Positions 7,020 to 15,997 of a DNA stretch of 64,000 nucleotides are shown piece by piece (positions within the stretch are counted from its first letter, which is position 1; every line of letters starts with the position of its first letter). Origin of the DNA: Terribacillus saccharophilus (GTDB lineage Bacteria; Bacillota; Bacilli; Bacillales; Amphibacillaceae); the NCBI GenBank assembly GCA_900110015.1, contig FOCD01000005.1, positions 124,001 to 188,000 of the forward strand. Reading direction: 5' to 3'. A model generated the notes under the pieces. The model worked only from the letters and a program-made list of their open reading frames with translations, was not told the DNA's origin and ran no database searches. The position numbers and the translations under genes were made by a program.

Positions 7020-8351
7020 ATGAAACGTATTGGCCAGCAGCTTGCTATTTTCCCACTCATGTTCTTGTTATTATTTGTCCCTACTGAAACATTGGCACAC
7101 ACCAATGAATACCCAACATTGGAAAAGGTGAAGAAAGTTGAAGAAGCTGGATTCACGAAAGAGGGTTTAGAGAATGTGGATGAATTAATTGAAACCGATA
7201 TTGAAAATGGGTTTCCAGGAGCATCACTGATCATTATAAAAGACGGAAAAATTGTGAAGGATTCTCGTTACGGCTACCGACAAGTGTATGACGGACTGGA
7301 GGAGCTTAAACATCCAAAGAAAGTGAAGAAAGATACACTATACGATCTGGCTTCCAATACAAAGATGTACGCTACCAATTTTGCGCTGCAGCATTTGGTC
7401 AGCGAAGGAGAAGTCAGGTTGACGGATAAAGTCAGTGATTATATTCCGGAATTCAAGGATGAGGCAAATGCAGAGATAAAAGGGAAGGATACTATTTTGA
7501 TACAAGATCTGCTGCAGCACCAGGCAGGTTTTCCAGCCAGTATCGAGTTCCATAATCCGGATACTGCAGGTGCACTTTATTCGCAGGATCGAGAGCGTAC
7601 AATCGAGCTCCTGCCTAAAGTTCCGCTCCAATATGAACCAAGAACAAATCATCTGTATAGCGACATTGATTATATGCTCTTGGGTGTCATAGTGGAACGT
7701 GTAACAGGAGAACGACTGGATACGTATGTGGAACAAACCTTTTATGAGCCGCTTCGTTTGAAAAACACGATGTTCAATCCATTGGAGAAGGGTGTGAAGG
7801 TGAAAGATGTGGCTGCCACCGAGCGGCTTGGGAACACAAGAGATGGATATTTCTCTTTCCCGAATATCAGGACGGAAACGATTATTGGAGAAGTACATGA
7901 CGAGAAGAGCTATTATGCAATGGATGGAATATCAGGCCATGCAGGACTATTCTCAACAACGAACGATATGGCTGTTTTGCTGCAAGTCATGTTGAATGGC
8001 GGAGGGTATGGCAGACAGGAATTATTCGATGAAGATGTGATCGAGGCTTTTACAGCGGCTTCTCCTACAAATGAAACCTATGGTCTTGGCTGGCGCAGGA
8101 ACGGCGATGAAGGGACGATGGATTGGATGTTTGGTTCGTTAGCAAGTGACGCAGCCTATGGTCATACGGGCTGGACCGGTACAGTTACGATCCTCGACCC
8201 GGAATATGACCTTGGGATCGTCCTGCTGACAAACAAAAAGCACACGCCTGTGCTCAATCCGGCAGAAAACAGTAATCTGTTTGCTGGTGACGAATATGCA
8301 ACAGGAGATTATGGACCAGTTGTCCGGGCGATATATGAGGCAATGAAATAA
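7020..8351 (+). CDS. Secreted class C beta-lactamase-type serine hydrolase
   Basis: 443 aa with a signal peptide (KR followed by LAIFPLMFLLLFVPTETLAH, likely cleaved after ALA-type residues near 26). The catalytic SxxK is S112-N-T-K115, a YSD triad-like motif lies near residue 218, and HTG replaces the usual KTG near residue 382. This is the AmpC/PBP4*-like serine hydrolase family, whose members act as DD-peptidases, esterases or cell-wall recycling enzymes. A ribosome site (GGAGG) seven bases upstream selects ATG 7020. The gene is flanked by terminators on both sides and is monocistronic. It resembles B. subtilis YbbE-type proteins, but the neighbouring MurNAc-recycling genes are absent, so the substrate is open. 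Confidence 0.85.
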   Translation: MKRIGQQLAIFPLMFLLLFVPTETLAHTNEYPTLEKVKKVEEAGFTKEGLENVDELIETDIENGFPGASLIIIKDGKIVKDSRYGYRQVYDGLEELKHPKKVKKDTLYDLASNTKMYATNFALQHLVSEGEVRLTDKVSDYIPEFKDEANAEIKGKDTILIQDLLQHQAGFPASIEFHNPDTAGALYSQDRERTIELLPKVPLQYEPRTNHLYSDIDYMLLGVIVERVTGERLDTYVEQTFYEPLRLKNTMFNPLEKGVKVKDVAATERLGNTRDGYFSFPNIRTETIIGEVHDEKSYYAMDGISGHAGLFSTTNDMAVLLQVMLNGGGYGRQELFDEDVIEAFTAASPTNETYGLGWRRNGDEGTMDWMFGSLASDAAYGHTGWTGTVTILDPEYDLGIVLLTNKKHTPVLNPAENSNLFAGDEYATGDYGPVVRAIYEAMK

Positions 8352-8376
8352 AACACGGTCATAGACCGTGTTTTTT
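8351..8376. terminator. Terminator between serine hydrolase and C39-like peptidase genes
   Basis: AAACACGGTC-ata-GACCGTGTTT followed by TTT, between two converging genes. Confidence 0.88.
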
Positions 8377-8969
8377 CATGTGATAACGAGTGCGCGTCTT
8401 CCCATCGCATCATAAATTCGAGTAAAATGGGCTTTTTCGATCTTTATATGCTCTCCGCTTTTATCAGTTGATTCACAGTCATGAAAATAAACGTAGTCGT
8501 CATCCGCGCCGGTGACAACGATACAATGCAGCGGGCGGGGTGCTTGAACGACCTTCCCAGCTGGAGTGTGCCAAATGCGTGGAGTGGGCATCTCGTGATG
8601 AATTGTAAACCAGACTAATACAGGGCGTTTATTTGCAACATGGGTTTCAATGACGTCAAATGCTTCTCCGTAAAGTGCCAGACTGCCGGACCGGTACTTA
8701 TCTGCTACTTGTTTCAGGGGATTAGGATTAATTGTAATGCCATTATCGAATGGATCACCGACAAATCCATCTTCTGGGTCGCCCCATATGCGGATCGTTC
8801 CATCTTCATTGCGTTCTACAGACGTATCATCCATAGGCATTTCACGGGCTAATGATAGTTTGTCGGCAGCTTCTCCATAATAAGAAAGAGCCATTGCCAG
8901 CGCAGTTACTTCGCAGCCGGAAGGCAGCTCGGGTCGCTGTTTGATGTAAGGTACGTCTAGTAATTTCAT
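8376..8969 (-). CDS. C39-like cysteine peptidase family protein
   Basis: 197 aa. The N-terminus LLDVPYIKQRPELPSGCEVTAL places a Cys at about residue 19 in the SGCEVTA motif of peptidase_C39_2/YvpB-like proteins. The partner His is in RPLHCIVVTGADDDYVYFHD, with Asp/Asn candidates following. There is no signal peptide or lipobox, so it may be cytoplasmic, unlike many secreted relatives. It may be a protease or amidase of unknown substrate. It is monocistronic and ends at a shared terminator. Confidence 0.75.
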   Translation of the reverse strand: MKLLDVPYIKQRPELPSGCEVTALAMALSYYGEAADKLSLAREMPMDDTSVERNEDGTIRIWGDPEDGFVGDPFDNGITINPNPLKQVADKYRSGSLALYGEAFDVIETHVANKRPVLVWFTIHHEMPTPRIWHTPAGKVVQAPRPLHCIVVTGADDDYVYFHDCESTDKSGEHIKIEKAHFTRIYDAMGRRALVIT

Positions 8970-9075
8970 ATCTCATCCCACCTTACGTGCATTTTTTCCT
9001 AATTATAGCAATGAAGCAGGGGCGTTGCATGAAAAATTCCACCGAAAGTAAGATGTGGCCAAGAGACGAGCTTGA

Positions 9076-9081
9076 TATAAT
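9076..9081 (+). promoter_or_regulatory. Probable -10 element of the holin-like toxin RNA
   Basis: A perfect TATAAT 66 bp upstream of the toxin ATG. The -35 region 17 bp upstream (ATGTGG) is poor. Confidence 0.5.
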
Positions 9082-9102
9082 GGACAGACAATAGCATAGA
9101 TG

Positions 9103-9251
9103 ACTCAAGGGTGATCGGCTCACTTATCCCTCCAGGGAGGGGGGTGATGCCTCTGACAGTTTTCGAAACGCTGACGCTGATGATTTCTTTCGGTACGCTG
9201 GTTGTTGCGATTATGTCTGATAAAAACCAAAAAAAATAACCACCCTTGAGT
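9103..9251 (+). repeat. 11-bp inverted repeat bracketing the toxin ORF (5'/3' UTR pairing)
   Basis: ACTCAAGGGTG (9103-9113) in the 5' leader is exactly complementary to CACCCTTGAGT (9241-9251) just after the toxin stop. The 3' copy overlaps the left arm of the terminator. Long-range 5'-3' pairing that hides the ribosome site is known for several type I toxin mRNAs. Confidence 0.7.
9147..9239 (+). CDS. Putative holin-like type I toxin, 30 aa
   Basis: The peptide begins MPLTVFETLTLMISFGTLVV and continues AIMSDKNQKK: a short acidic N-terminus, one membrane helix and a charged, lysine-rich tail. This is the pattern of the Firmicute 'putative holin-like toxin' family related to Fst/TxpA-type type I toxins. 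A very strong purine ribosome site (GGGAGGGGGG, 9135-9144) is almost adjacent to the ATG. The ORF lies between a TATAAT and a strong terminator and is too short for routine gene calling. An antisense antitoxin RNA is expected by family analogy, but I could not locate its promoter convincingly. Expressed peptides of this type depolarise the membrane; this is family knowledge. Confidence 0.8.
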   Translation: MPLTVFETLTLMISFGTLVVAIMSDKNQKK

Positions 9252-9280
9252 GACAGCTCATGATGGGTAGGTTATTTTTT
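9235..9280 (+). terminator. Terminator of the toxin mRNA
   Basis: AATAACC-a-CCC (9235-9245) pairs with GGG-ta-GGTTATT (9265-9276), followed by TTTTT. Confidence 0.85.
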
Positions 9281-9326
9281 CGCTCTTCTGTGGGTCGATT
9301 CCTTTGAGGAATCCTTGCTATTGCTT

Positions 9327-9364
9327 GACCGTTTGGTGTTACCAGCACCAGGCGGTCTTTTTTT
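9327..9364 (+). terminator. Second strong plus-strand hairpin with T-run downstream of the toxin locus
   Basis: GACCGtttGGTG (from 9327) pairs with CACCaggCGGTC (to 9357), followed by TTTTTTT. The preceding bases GATTCC-tttga-GGAATC (about 9297-9313) form another hairpin, so 9290-9364 looks like a compact structured RNA. Whether it is a separate transcript or read-through from the toxin mRNA is unclear. Confidence 0.65.
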
Positions 9365-9385
9365 CGTTATTATCTTATGCACATT

Positions 9386-10111
9386 CTATCGTAAATAAAC
9401 CTTGTTGTCATGTGTTTTATGTACGTCTGAAAAGTCTAACCCGAAAACCTCAGCAAACCCATATTTCCCTTCCTCAGTAAGAAGGAGTGCCCGTGAATCT
9501 GATTTTTTCCTCAGCCAGTCCAATTCCAGAAAACGTTCCAGCATTGCATGTCCCAATGCGCCAGCGAGATGATGCTTGCGCTCGCTCCAGTCTAAACAGC
9601 AGTGGCAGAATGAACGCTTTTTTCTTCGGGCTGTTTCCACGTCAATACCAAAGTCTGAAAAGAAGGCTTCTCCTTTAGCTGTCAGGATGAAATGATCGTA
9701 ATCTTGATAAATATAACCACTATCAACTAGAGCTTTCACAACTTGTATGCCTAGTGAGCCAGCCAGATGATCATAGCAGGTCCTGGCATAGCGGATAGCT
9801 TGGTCTTCAGCTGCCTGTTTGAAGGAAGAAACTTGAGCTGGTGGTGTGATTGTGAGCAACGATTCGATTACTTGTGCAATGGCTGGATCTTTTAGTCCGT
9901 AATAACGGTGGCGTCCCTGCTTGGTTTGATCAAGGAAACCGGCTTCTTCCAGCTTTTTTAGATGGAAGCTGGCTGTCTGCGGTGTTATACCGGCAGCTCG
10001 AGCTAGTTCCCCTGAGGTGTGGTATCTGCCGTCAAGCATATAAGTGAGCATGATACTTCGAGACGAATCACTAAGCAAGCTAGCAGCTGCTGCAACATGT
10101 TTAGGGTGCAA
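9386..10111 (-). CDS. ArsR-family regulator with C-terminal extension
   Basis: 241 aa. Residues about 8-85 are an ArsR-like winged helix (SGELARAAGITPQTASFHLK, then KLEEAGFLDQTKQGRHRYYGL). The C-terminal 130 residues resemble those of YczG/ArsR-type regulators and carry a Cys/His cluster (CHCCLDWSERKHH, about residues 178-190), which could be a metal- or redox-sensing site. The start is TTG with AAGGAG seven bases upstream. It is divergent from a flavin reductase gene across an 86-bp gap containing a palindrome, which suggests it controls that gene. Confidence 0.8.
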   Translation of the reverse strand: MHPKHVAAAASLLSDSSRSIMLTYMLDGRYHTSGELARAAGITPQTASFHLKKLEEAGFLDQTKQGRHRYYGLKDPAIAQVIESLLTITPPAQVSSFKQAAEDQAIRYARTCYDHLAGSLGIQVVKALVDSGYIYQDYDHFILTAKGEAFFSDFGIDVETARRKKRSFCHCCLDWSERKHHLAGALGHAMLERFLELDWLRKKSDSRALLLTEEGKYGFAEVFGLDFSDVHKTHDNKVYLR

Positions 10112-10135
10112 ATATATTCTCCTTTCCTAACATCC

Positions 10136-10159
10136 ATATTTCGATGACGCTCGTAATAT
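10136..10159. promoter_or_regulatory. Probable ArsR operator in the divergent gap
   Basis: Arms ATATTTCGA (10136-10144) and TCGTAATAT (10151-10159) are inverted repeats with one mismatch, around a 6-bp centre. They lie between the ArsR gene and the flavin reductase gene. Confidence 0.5.
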
Positions 10160-10197
10160 CTTTATTTTAAGCTAAAGATGGAGAAGGGAGAAGTACG

Positions 10198-10794
10198 ATG
10201 ATGAAAACAAAAACAATCAATTCTAAGATTCTATATTATGGCAACCCTGTTGTTCTTCTCACGACAGTAAATGGTGATGGGACGACAAATATCAGTCCGA
10301 TATCCTCTTCCTGGGCATTGGATCATTTTCTTGTCATCGGTCTTGGTACAACCGGGAAAGCTTATGAGAATTTACAGCGGAGAGGGGAATGCGTGCTGAA
10401 TATTCCTGGTCCGGATTTATGGCAGCACGTCGAAAGGCTTGCTGCTTGCACAGGGAAAGAGGTTGTTCCCTCAGAAAAAGTAGCATACGGATACACCTAT
10501 GTAAAAGATAAATTTCACGCAGCTGGTCTGACTAGAAAGATCTCCTCAGTTGTGAGCGCAGAGGCTATTGCAGAATGCCCATTACAGATTGAAGCAAAAG
10601 TAAGACATATCAGAGAACCGGACTATATGGAGAGTTTAGCTATTATAGAGCTAGAAACTGTAGCTATCCATGCACAGGAAAGCATTATAAAAGAAGGACA
10701 GCATATCGATCCGAGTAAGTGGAGCCCGCTTATTTACAACTTCCGTCATTACTTTGGACTTGGAGATGAATTAGGTAAGACAGCGCGAGCATAA
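10198..10794 (+). CDS. Flavin reductase-like (FMN-binding split-barrel) family protein
   Basis: 198 aa. The N-terminal split-barrel domain shows NPVVLLTTVNGDGTTNISPI, then SSSWALDHFLVIGLG and KAYENLQRRGECVLNIP, the flavin-binding pattern of flavin reductase-like proteins. The C-terminus (ESIIKEGQHIDPSKWSPLIY, NFRHYFGLGDELG) is typical of the YwrF-like group. It may be an NAD(P)H-flavin reductase or a flavoprotein of unknown substrate. The adjacent divergent ArsR regulator and intergenic palindrome suggest induction by a small effector. GGAGAAG precedes tandem ATGs; either could be used. Confidence 0.8.
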   Translation: MMKTKTINSKILYYGNPVVLLTTVNGDGTTNISPISSSWALDHFLVIGLGTTGKAYENLQRRGECVLNIPGPDLWQHVERLAACTGKEVVPSEKVAYGYTYVKDKFHAAGLTRKISSVVSAEAIAECPLQIEAKVRHIREPDYMESLAIIELETVAIHAQESIIKEGQHIDPSKWSPLIYNFRHYFGLGDELGKTARA

Positions 10795-10797
10795 AGA

Positions 10798-10834
10798 AAG
10801 AGCCCTTCTGTTTATATGAGGGGCTCTTCTTTTC
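10798..10834. terminator. Terminator after flavin reductase gene
   Basis: AAGAGCCC (10798-10805) pairs with GGGCTCTT (10821-10828), followed by CTTTTCT. Confidence 0.75.
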
Positions 10835-10852
10835 TACCTTTTGCTGGTTGTT

Positions 10853-11368
10853 TTAATCTGTTGTCAGTGCTTCAAGAGAGTCCAGAATATGATCAATCAG
10901 ATTTGGCAGATCCTCCATCTGATTTTCATTCACTTTCCTGTCAAAGCGGACTTCAGCAGTATTTTGATAGTGCTTTTGCTGTTTATCGTACGTATATTGC
11001 AGCGTTTGTTCCGGTCGGCTAGGCGGCGTCCAAATCTGAGTCAGGATAGACTCGATCAGAGGACATTCTGTATCAGGATCTTCTACTGTCGTATAGAAGA
11101 AGAGACGTAATGTACAGCCCGGAGTTTTGTCCGGCTCTTCCAAAATCTCATCTGCCAAATCACGTAAGGAAGCTTCCAGACAGATTTCAGCGGTCACATT
11201 CGCATTTGCCTGCAACGTGAATCCGAGACGGAATTCACGTGACATGGAGGCCAAATCCATGCGGTCATGGCGGGATACAATGGTGATTTCCTTGTCTAAG
11301 TTATCCAAATCGTAAAGCTGATTCTCGAAAGCCACTTTCAAGTTATCGAATACAGTAGGATCGAACAT
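10853..11368 (-). CDS. Conserved hypothetical protein, 171 aa
   Basis: Begins MFDPTVFDNLKVAFENQLYD and contains DRMDLASMSREFRLGF, an acidic middle and a C-terminal segment MEDLPNLIDHILDSLEAL. No signal peptide or membrane helix. The start at 11368 is preceded by GAGGTC; an upstream in-frame ATG (11410) lacks a ribosome site. It is a single gene, divergent from the response regulator. I do not recognise a family and assign no function. Confidence 0.65.
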   Translation of the reverse strand: MFDPTVFDNLKVAFENQLYDLDNLDKEITIVSRHDRMDLASMSREFRLGFTLQANANVTAEICLEASLRDLADEILEEPDKTPGCTLRLFFYTTVEDPDTECPLIESILTQIWTPPSRPEQTLQYTYDKQQKHYQNTAEVRFDRKVNENQMEDLPNLIDHILDSLEALTTD

Positions 11369-11503
11369 CGTGCAGGACCTCGCTTTGTTTATATGAGAAA
11401 ACTCTAGCACAAGGCTGATATAGAAACAATCTTTACCCTGGGATGCTAGTAAAAACAGTGCATATTCGTTACAATTTTATGGAAGACAAATGAGGTGACG
11501 AAC

Positions 11504-12193
11504 GTGTTTAAGATACTATTAATCGAAGATGACAAAAGTCTGTTCGAAGAAATCAGGACGCGATTGACGCAATGGTCTTATGAAGTGCATGGGATAGAAG
11601 ACTTTGGACAGGTGATGGAAGAGTTCTCAAGTGTGCAGCCGGAGCTTGTGCTGATCGATATCCAGCTCCCCAGCTACGACGGTTTCCATTGGTGCCGTAT
11701 GATACGGGCACATTCCAATGTTCCGATCATCTTTCTGTCGTCTCGGGACCATCCAATGGATATGGTCATGGCAATGCAGCTTGGCGGAGATGATTTTGTC
11801 CAAAAACCGTTTCATTTTGAAGTGCTGATTGCAAAAATACAGGCTATTCTTCGCCGTGTTTACAACTATAATACCGATAACGTTACATTGAAAACATGGA
11901 ATGGTGCAACGGTTGATTATGAGAAAAATGAAGTGGAAAATGATACGGGTAAAGTAGAGTTGACGAAGAACGAAATGTATATCCTGAAGCTTTTGGTAGA
12001 ACAGAAAAACAAAATTGTTTCTCGAGAAAAGCTGATTACAAGTCTATGGGATGACGAGCGGTTCATCAGCGATAATACTTTGACTGTTAACGTAAATAGA
12101 CTGAGGAAAAAGCTGGATGATATCGGACTCGGGCAGCAGATTGAAACAAAAGTAGGACAAGGCTACTGTGCGCTGGAGGCAAGTCAGTTATGA
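11504..12193 (+). CDS. OmpR/PhoB-type response regulator, BceR-like
   Basis: 229 aa. The receiver domain (residues 1-115) has the acidic pocket EDD, the phospho-acceptor in LVLIDIQLPSYDGF (Asp about 51), Ser/Thr in FLSSRD and Lys in FVQKPF. The C-terminal winged helix shows VELTKNEMYILKLLVEQKNK, and the recognition helix area NTLTVNVNRLRKKLDD. GTG 11504 is favoured by GAGG eight bases upstream; a GTG at 11495 overlaps that site. It overlaps the kinase gene by 4 bp and heads a BceRSAB-type locus, where such regulators bind upstream of the ABC transporter genes. Confidence 0.9.
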   Translation: MFKILLIEDDKSLFEEIRTRLTQWSYEVHGIEDFGQVMEEFSSVQPELVLIDIQLPSYDGFHWCRMIRAHSNVPIIFLSSRDHPMDMVMAMQLGGDDFVQKPFHFEVLIAKIQAILRRVYNYNTDNVTLKTWNGATVDYEKNEVENDTGKVELTKNEMYILKLLVEQKNKIVSREKLITSLWDDERFISDNTLTVNVNRLRKKLDDIGLGQQIETKVGQGYCALEASQL

Positions 12194-13191
12194 TCCGAAA
12201 GCATCTTCGGGATAAATCAAGCTGGATAGGTATGTTTGTCCTGCTTTCTGGTTTGCTGCTATTAGTGGCGTATGTGGATACGACGATTCCATTTGATTCC
12301 ATTTTCTATGTCCTCTTGCTGTTCTGGCTTTTGCTTGCGGTATTCCTTTTATTCCGTTATCACCGGGAAACTCGTTATTATCGTGGGTTGGAAGACTGGG
12401 AGAAAAGCCTGGATGCGTCGACATTGCCAGAACCAGATCGGCCATATGAATATATCGTTCATGAGAGTATCCAAGAGCAGGTCAATTTCTTAAATCGAAC
12501 TTCTTCTGATCGCCGGGAGTCATTAGAGCGGGAGAAGGATGAACTGCTCTCCTGGATTCATGAAGTAAAGACACCGCTGACTGCTATGCAGCTGATCATT
12601 GAACGTATTGAAGATGATGTACTGAAGCAGCAGCTGACATATGAATGGCTGCGTGTACACATGCTGTTGGATACACAAATCCATCAGAAGCGTATCACCT
12701 TCATTGAGAATGATTTATATATAGAAGAAATCGAATTATATACTGTCATAAGTCAGGAAATCCGCAACTTGCGTTCGTGGTGTATGCAAAAGGGCATCGG
12801 ATTCGACTTGGATTTGCAGGAAGAAGTAGTGCTGAGCGATACAAAATGGCTCACTTTCATCCTGCGTCAGCTGTTATCTAATGCAGTAAAGTACAGTGAG
12901 AACAGTGATATTTATATTTCTAGTGCGAATATCGATGGCCATGTGCAGATTCGTATTCAGGATTATGGTATTGGAATTGATGTAAAAGACTTGCCGCGTA
13001 TATTTGATCAGGGGTTCACATCGACTATCCAGCATAATAAGGCTGCCACCGGAATGGGGCTTTATTTGACCAAGAAGGCGGCAATACCTCTGAAAATCAA
13101 AGTGGATGTAGCTTCCGAACCTGGTAAGGGCACATGCTTTACACTCACTTTCCCGAAACGAAACGATATGGTCGGCATGACTGGCGTGTGA
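12190..13191 (+). CDS. BceS-like intramembrane-sensing histidine kinase
   Basis: 333 aa. Two closely spaced membrane helices (about residues 13-60) with almost no extracellular loop are the hallmark of intramembrane-sensing kinases. The HisKA-like H-box is ELLSWIHEVKTPLTAMQLII (His about 124), the N-box QLLSNAVKYSE, and the G-boxes DYGIGI and ATGMGLYL. In Bce-type systems the kinase has no sensor domain of its own and reads the activity of the partner ABC transporter when a peptide antibiotic such as bacitracin is present. The drug here is unknown. Confidence 0.9.
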   Translation: MIRKHLRDKSSWIGMFVLLSGLLLLVAYVDTTIPFDSIFYVLLLFWLLLAVFLLFRYHRETRYYRGLEDWEKSLDASTLPEPDRPYEYIVHESIQEQVNFLNRTSSDRRESLEREKDELLSWIHEVKTPLTAMQLIIERIEDDVLKQQLTYEWLRVHMLLDTQIHQKRITFIENDLYIEEIELYTVISQEIRNLRSWCMQKGIGFDLDLQEEVVLSDTKWLTFILRQLLSNAVKYSENSDIYISSANIDGHVQIRIQDYGIGIDVKDLPRIFDQGFTSTIQHNKAATGMGLYLTKKAAIPLKIKVDVASEPGKGTCFTLTFPKRNDMVGMTGV

Positions 13192-13211
13192 CAGGATTGT
13201 CACACGCTTTT
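13184..13211 (+). terminator. Hairpin at the end of the kinase gene
   Basis: GCGTGTGACA-ggat-TGTCACACGC (13184-13207) with TTTTG. The stem includes the kinase stop codon. It probably separates the regulator pair from the inducible transporter genes. Confidence 0.75.
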
Positions 13212-13296
13212 GTTCGTTTGTTAGCTGAAAAGCAGGAGCATATCCTGGAGCATCCGTATACTTGAGGTAACAAATCAGACAAAGAGGTGCGAAACA

Positions 13297-14058
13297 ATGG
13301 GTATTCTAGAAGCGACAAGAATCCAGAAGAATTACGGAAATAAATTCAATAAACAAGAAGTGCTGCGAGGTGTGGATCTCAGTATCGAAGAGGGCGAGTT
13401 CGTCGGTATCATGGGTTCTTCCGGATCCGGTAAAACGACGCTGCTGAACGTGCTTTCTTCCATCGACCGAGCAAGCGGCGGAACAATCCTGATTCAAAAC
13501 AACGAAATCACAAACATGAAAGAGAATCAGCTAGCCGAATTTCGTAAGAACCATCTTGGCTTTGTGTTCCAAGACTATAACCTGCTTGATACGCTGACAG
13601 TGAAAGAGAACATACTGCTCCCGTTATCCATAAAGAAAGTACCGAAAAAGGAAGCTGATCGCAAATTTGAAGAAGTAGCTAGTCAGCTGGGCATTATGGA
13701 ACTGCAGAACAAATATCCAAGCGAAATCTCTGGCGGACAAAAGCAGCGGACATCAGCTGCACGTGCGTTCATTCACGAGCCAAGCATCATCTTCGCCGAT
13801 GAGCCAACAGGTGCGCTTGATTCGAAATCAGCATCTGATTTGTTGAATAAGCTTAGCTCCTTGAATGCAAATCGAAAAGCAACCATTGTTATGGTCACAC
13901 ATGATCCTGCAGCAGCCAGCTATTGCAGCCGCGTCATTTTCATAAAGGACGGTCAGATTTATACACAGCTGAACAAAGGTCAGCAAGAGCGCCAAGCCTT
14001 CTTCAAAGACATCATGTCCACACAAGGTGTACTCAGCGGGGTGCAAAATGAGCATTAA
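13297..14058 (+). CDS. BceA-like ABC transporter ATPase
   Basis: 253 aa with Walker [10 protein letters not shown] (about 40-48), Q-loop [15 protein letters not shown], signature EISGGQKQR and Walker [13 protein letters not shown], all close to BceA/MacB-type ATPases. AGAGGTGCG gives a ribosome site for ATG 13297. It overlaps the permease gene by 11 bp. It couples ATP hydrolysis to BceB-type target protection and signalling. A 105-bp gap separates it from the kinase gene and should contain the BceR-responsive promoter, which I could not define by eye. Confidence 0.9.
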   Translation: MGILEATRIQKNYGNKFNKQEVLRGVDLSIEEGEFVGIMGSSGSGKTTLLNVLSSIDRASGGTILIQNNEITNMKENQLAEFRKNHLGFVFQDYNLLDTLTVKENILLPLSIKKVPKKEADRKFEEVASQLGIMELQNKYPSEISGGQKQRTSAARAFIHEPSIIFADEPTGALDSKSASDLLNKLSSLNANRKATIVMVTHDPAAASYCSRVIFIKDGQIYTQLNKGQQERQAFFKDIMSTQGVLSGVQNEH

Positions 14059-15991
14059 TAGTCTGATACTCCGTAATCTGAAGAAGAATCTTCGTAACTA
14101 TTATTTGTATGTGTTTGCGTTGATTTTCAGCTCTGGTCTGTACTTCGCCTTTGTTACCTTACGATATGACAAGGCGATGGACCCGGTAGAAGGCTCGATA
14201 AAAGGTGGAGCAGCAATTTCGACGGCTTCCATTCTATTACTTTTTATCGTCGCTGTGTTCCTGTTGTATGCCAATACAATTTTTATCAAACAGCGCAGCA
14301 AGGAGATCGGTTTGTTTCAGCTGATTGGTATGACGAAAAACAAGATTTTCAGATTATTAAGTGCAGAAAATGCCATCCTTTATTTTGGCAGTCTTATCAT
14401 CGGCGTTGCATTAGGATTTGCCGGTTCAAAGCTATTAATCATGATTTTGTTCAAAGTAACAGGTGTCGAAGGGATCGCATCACTATCATTTTCATCAAGG
14501 GCATTACTTCAAACTTTAATTGTATTCCTTTGTATCTATGCACTTATCATGCTGATGAATATACTCTTCATTAAACGCCAGACGATTCTTTCATTGTTTC
14601 ACGTGAAATCAAAAACAGAAATGACAGCGCGAAAGTTGTCTGTTTTCCAAGTTATCATTGGGGTTTTCGGGATAGCTCTCATTGCAGTAGGATATGTCGT
14701 CTCGGGCAAGTTGTTCGATGGTGACTTCTCATCGATGATTGAATTGTTCGGAGCTATGTTCTTTATCCTGTTTTGCGTCATCTTGGGTACTTACTTGTTC
14801 TATAAAGGATCTGTTGCGTTCCTGGTAAGTCTTATTAGGAAGCAAAAAGGCGGTTATCTAAATATCAAGCAGGTGCTATCTCTTTCATCCATCATGTTCC
14901 GCATGAAGTCGAACGCGATGCTGCTTACGATCATCACCACTGTATCTGCGTTGGCAATAGGATTGCTTTCCTTGAGCTATATTACGTTTTATTCTGCGGA
15001 GGATACAGCTTATAACTATACAGGAGGAGAAGATTTCTCCTTGCTGACAGAAAGCGATGCTGATACCTTCCGTCAAGCAATGGATGATAATAATATCGCT
15101 TTTACGGAAGACAAAGCGGAAGTGTACACAGTACAGCTCAATATTGATGACATTCTACAAACGGAGCTGGAACTAAACTTTAATGCCTCAATGATGGATA
15201 CAGCTGTAATCAGCGAGAAAGCAGCAGGGGTGGATGTAGCTCCAGATGAACTGAAATTGACTGGATATAATGAGCTACTGCAGCGTTTTATGTCACTAAA
15301 GGACGAAGGAGATGTTACTGTTCATGGGAAAGAAACAGAAACAGCTCTGCATTACACGGGGCTAGAGGACGAATATCCAATCTCTAACTATTACACCATG
15401 GGCGGTCTGCCGACAATGATAGTCGATGATGCTCTGTTCCAAGAGCTGAAGCAGGATATTAATCCTGATTTGAATCAAGGTTATCATTGGTATTTCGGTT
15501 ATACCATTGATGATGATGCTCAACTGCAAAGAGCAAATGATTTATTCAATGGACTGGATTTAGAAGCAAGAGATAACAGTGAATCTAGAATCGATATTCT
15601 TGAAGATCAGAAATCAACAATCGGATTAACGCTATTTATCGTTGGCTTCCTAGGTCTGACATTCTTGATCACATCCGGCTGCATTCTTTACTTTAAGCAA
15701 ATGGATGAAGCAGAAAGTGAGAAACCGAATTACACGATTCTCCGCAAGCTTGGTTTCACAACGACGGATCTACGCCGCGGTATCCAACGTAAGCAACTGT
15801 TCAACTTTGGTATTCCGCTCATTATCGGACTCTTACACAGCTACTTCGCTGTCCAGTCTGGCTGGTTCTTGTTCGGTTCCGTTATGCTGACACCAATGAT
15901 TGTCGTTATGGTGATCTATACACTCTTGTATTCAATCTTTGGCATTCTTTCTGTAGTCCATTACAACAAGGTAATCAAACAATCGCTTTAA
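14048..15991 (+). CDS. BceB-like ABC transporter permease
   Basis: 647 aa. FtsX/MacB-like permease with about ten membrane helices and a large extracellular region of about 200 residues (about 320-525, beginning [15 protein letters not shown]) between helices 7 and 8. This arrangement is specific to Bce/Psd/Yxd-type peptide-antibiotic detoxification permeases. The ATG at 14048 has GGGGTG upstream and overlaps the ATPase gene; an upstream GTG at 14027 is less likely. With the three preceding genes it forms a complete RR-HK-ATPase-permease module. Confidence 0.9.
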   Translation: MSINSLILRNLKKNLRNYYLYVFALIFSSGLYFAFVTLRYDKAMDPVEGSIKGGAAISTASILLLFIVAVFLLYANTIFIKQRSKEIGLFQLIGMTKNKIFRLLSAENAILYFGSLIIGVALGFAGSKLLIMILFKVTGVEGIASLSFSSRALLQTLIVFLCIYALIMLMNILFIKRQTILSLFHVKSKTEMTARKLSVFQVIIGVFGIALIAVGYVVSGKLFDGDFSSMIELFGAMFFILFCVILGTYLFYKGSVAFLVSLIRKQKGGYLNIKQVLSLSSIMFRMKSNAMLLTIITTVSALAIGLLSLSYITFYSAEDTAYNYTGGEDFSLLTESDADTFRQAMDDNNIAFTEDKAEVYTVQLNIDDILQTELELNFNASMMDTAVISEKAAGVDVAPDELKLTGYNELLQRFMSLKDEGDVTVHGKETETALHYTGLEDEYPISNYYTMGGLPTMIVDDALFQELKQDINPDLNQGYHWYFGYTIDDDAQLQRANDLFNGLDLEARDNSESRIDILEDQKSTIGLTLFIVGFLGLTFLITSGCILYFKQMDEAESEKPNYTILRKLGFTTTDLRRGIQRKQLFNFGIPLIIGLLHSYFAVQSGWFLFGSVMLTPMIVVMVIYTLLYSIFGILSVVHYNKVIKQSL

Positions 15992-15997
15992 ACTACG

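Noticed and set aside
9100-9385. Antisense antitoxin promoter on the minus strand
   Set aside because: A CATAAT at 9210-9215 (minus) lacks a -35 at workable spacing; I cannot support a specific antitoxin start.
13211-13297. BceR-type operator between kinase and ATPase genes
   Set aside because: Expected by analogy, but no convincing TnACA-N4-TGTAA dyad or promoter could be pointed to by eye.
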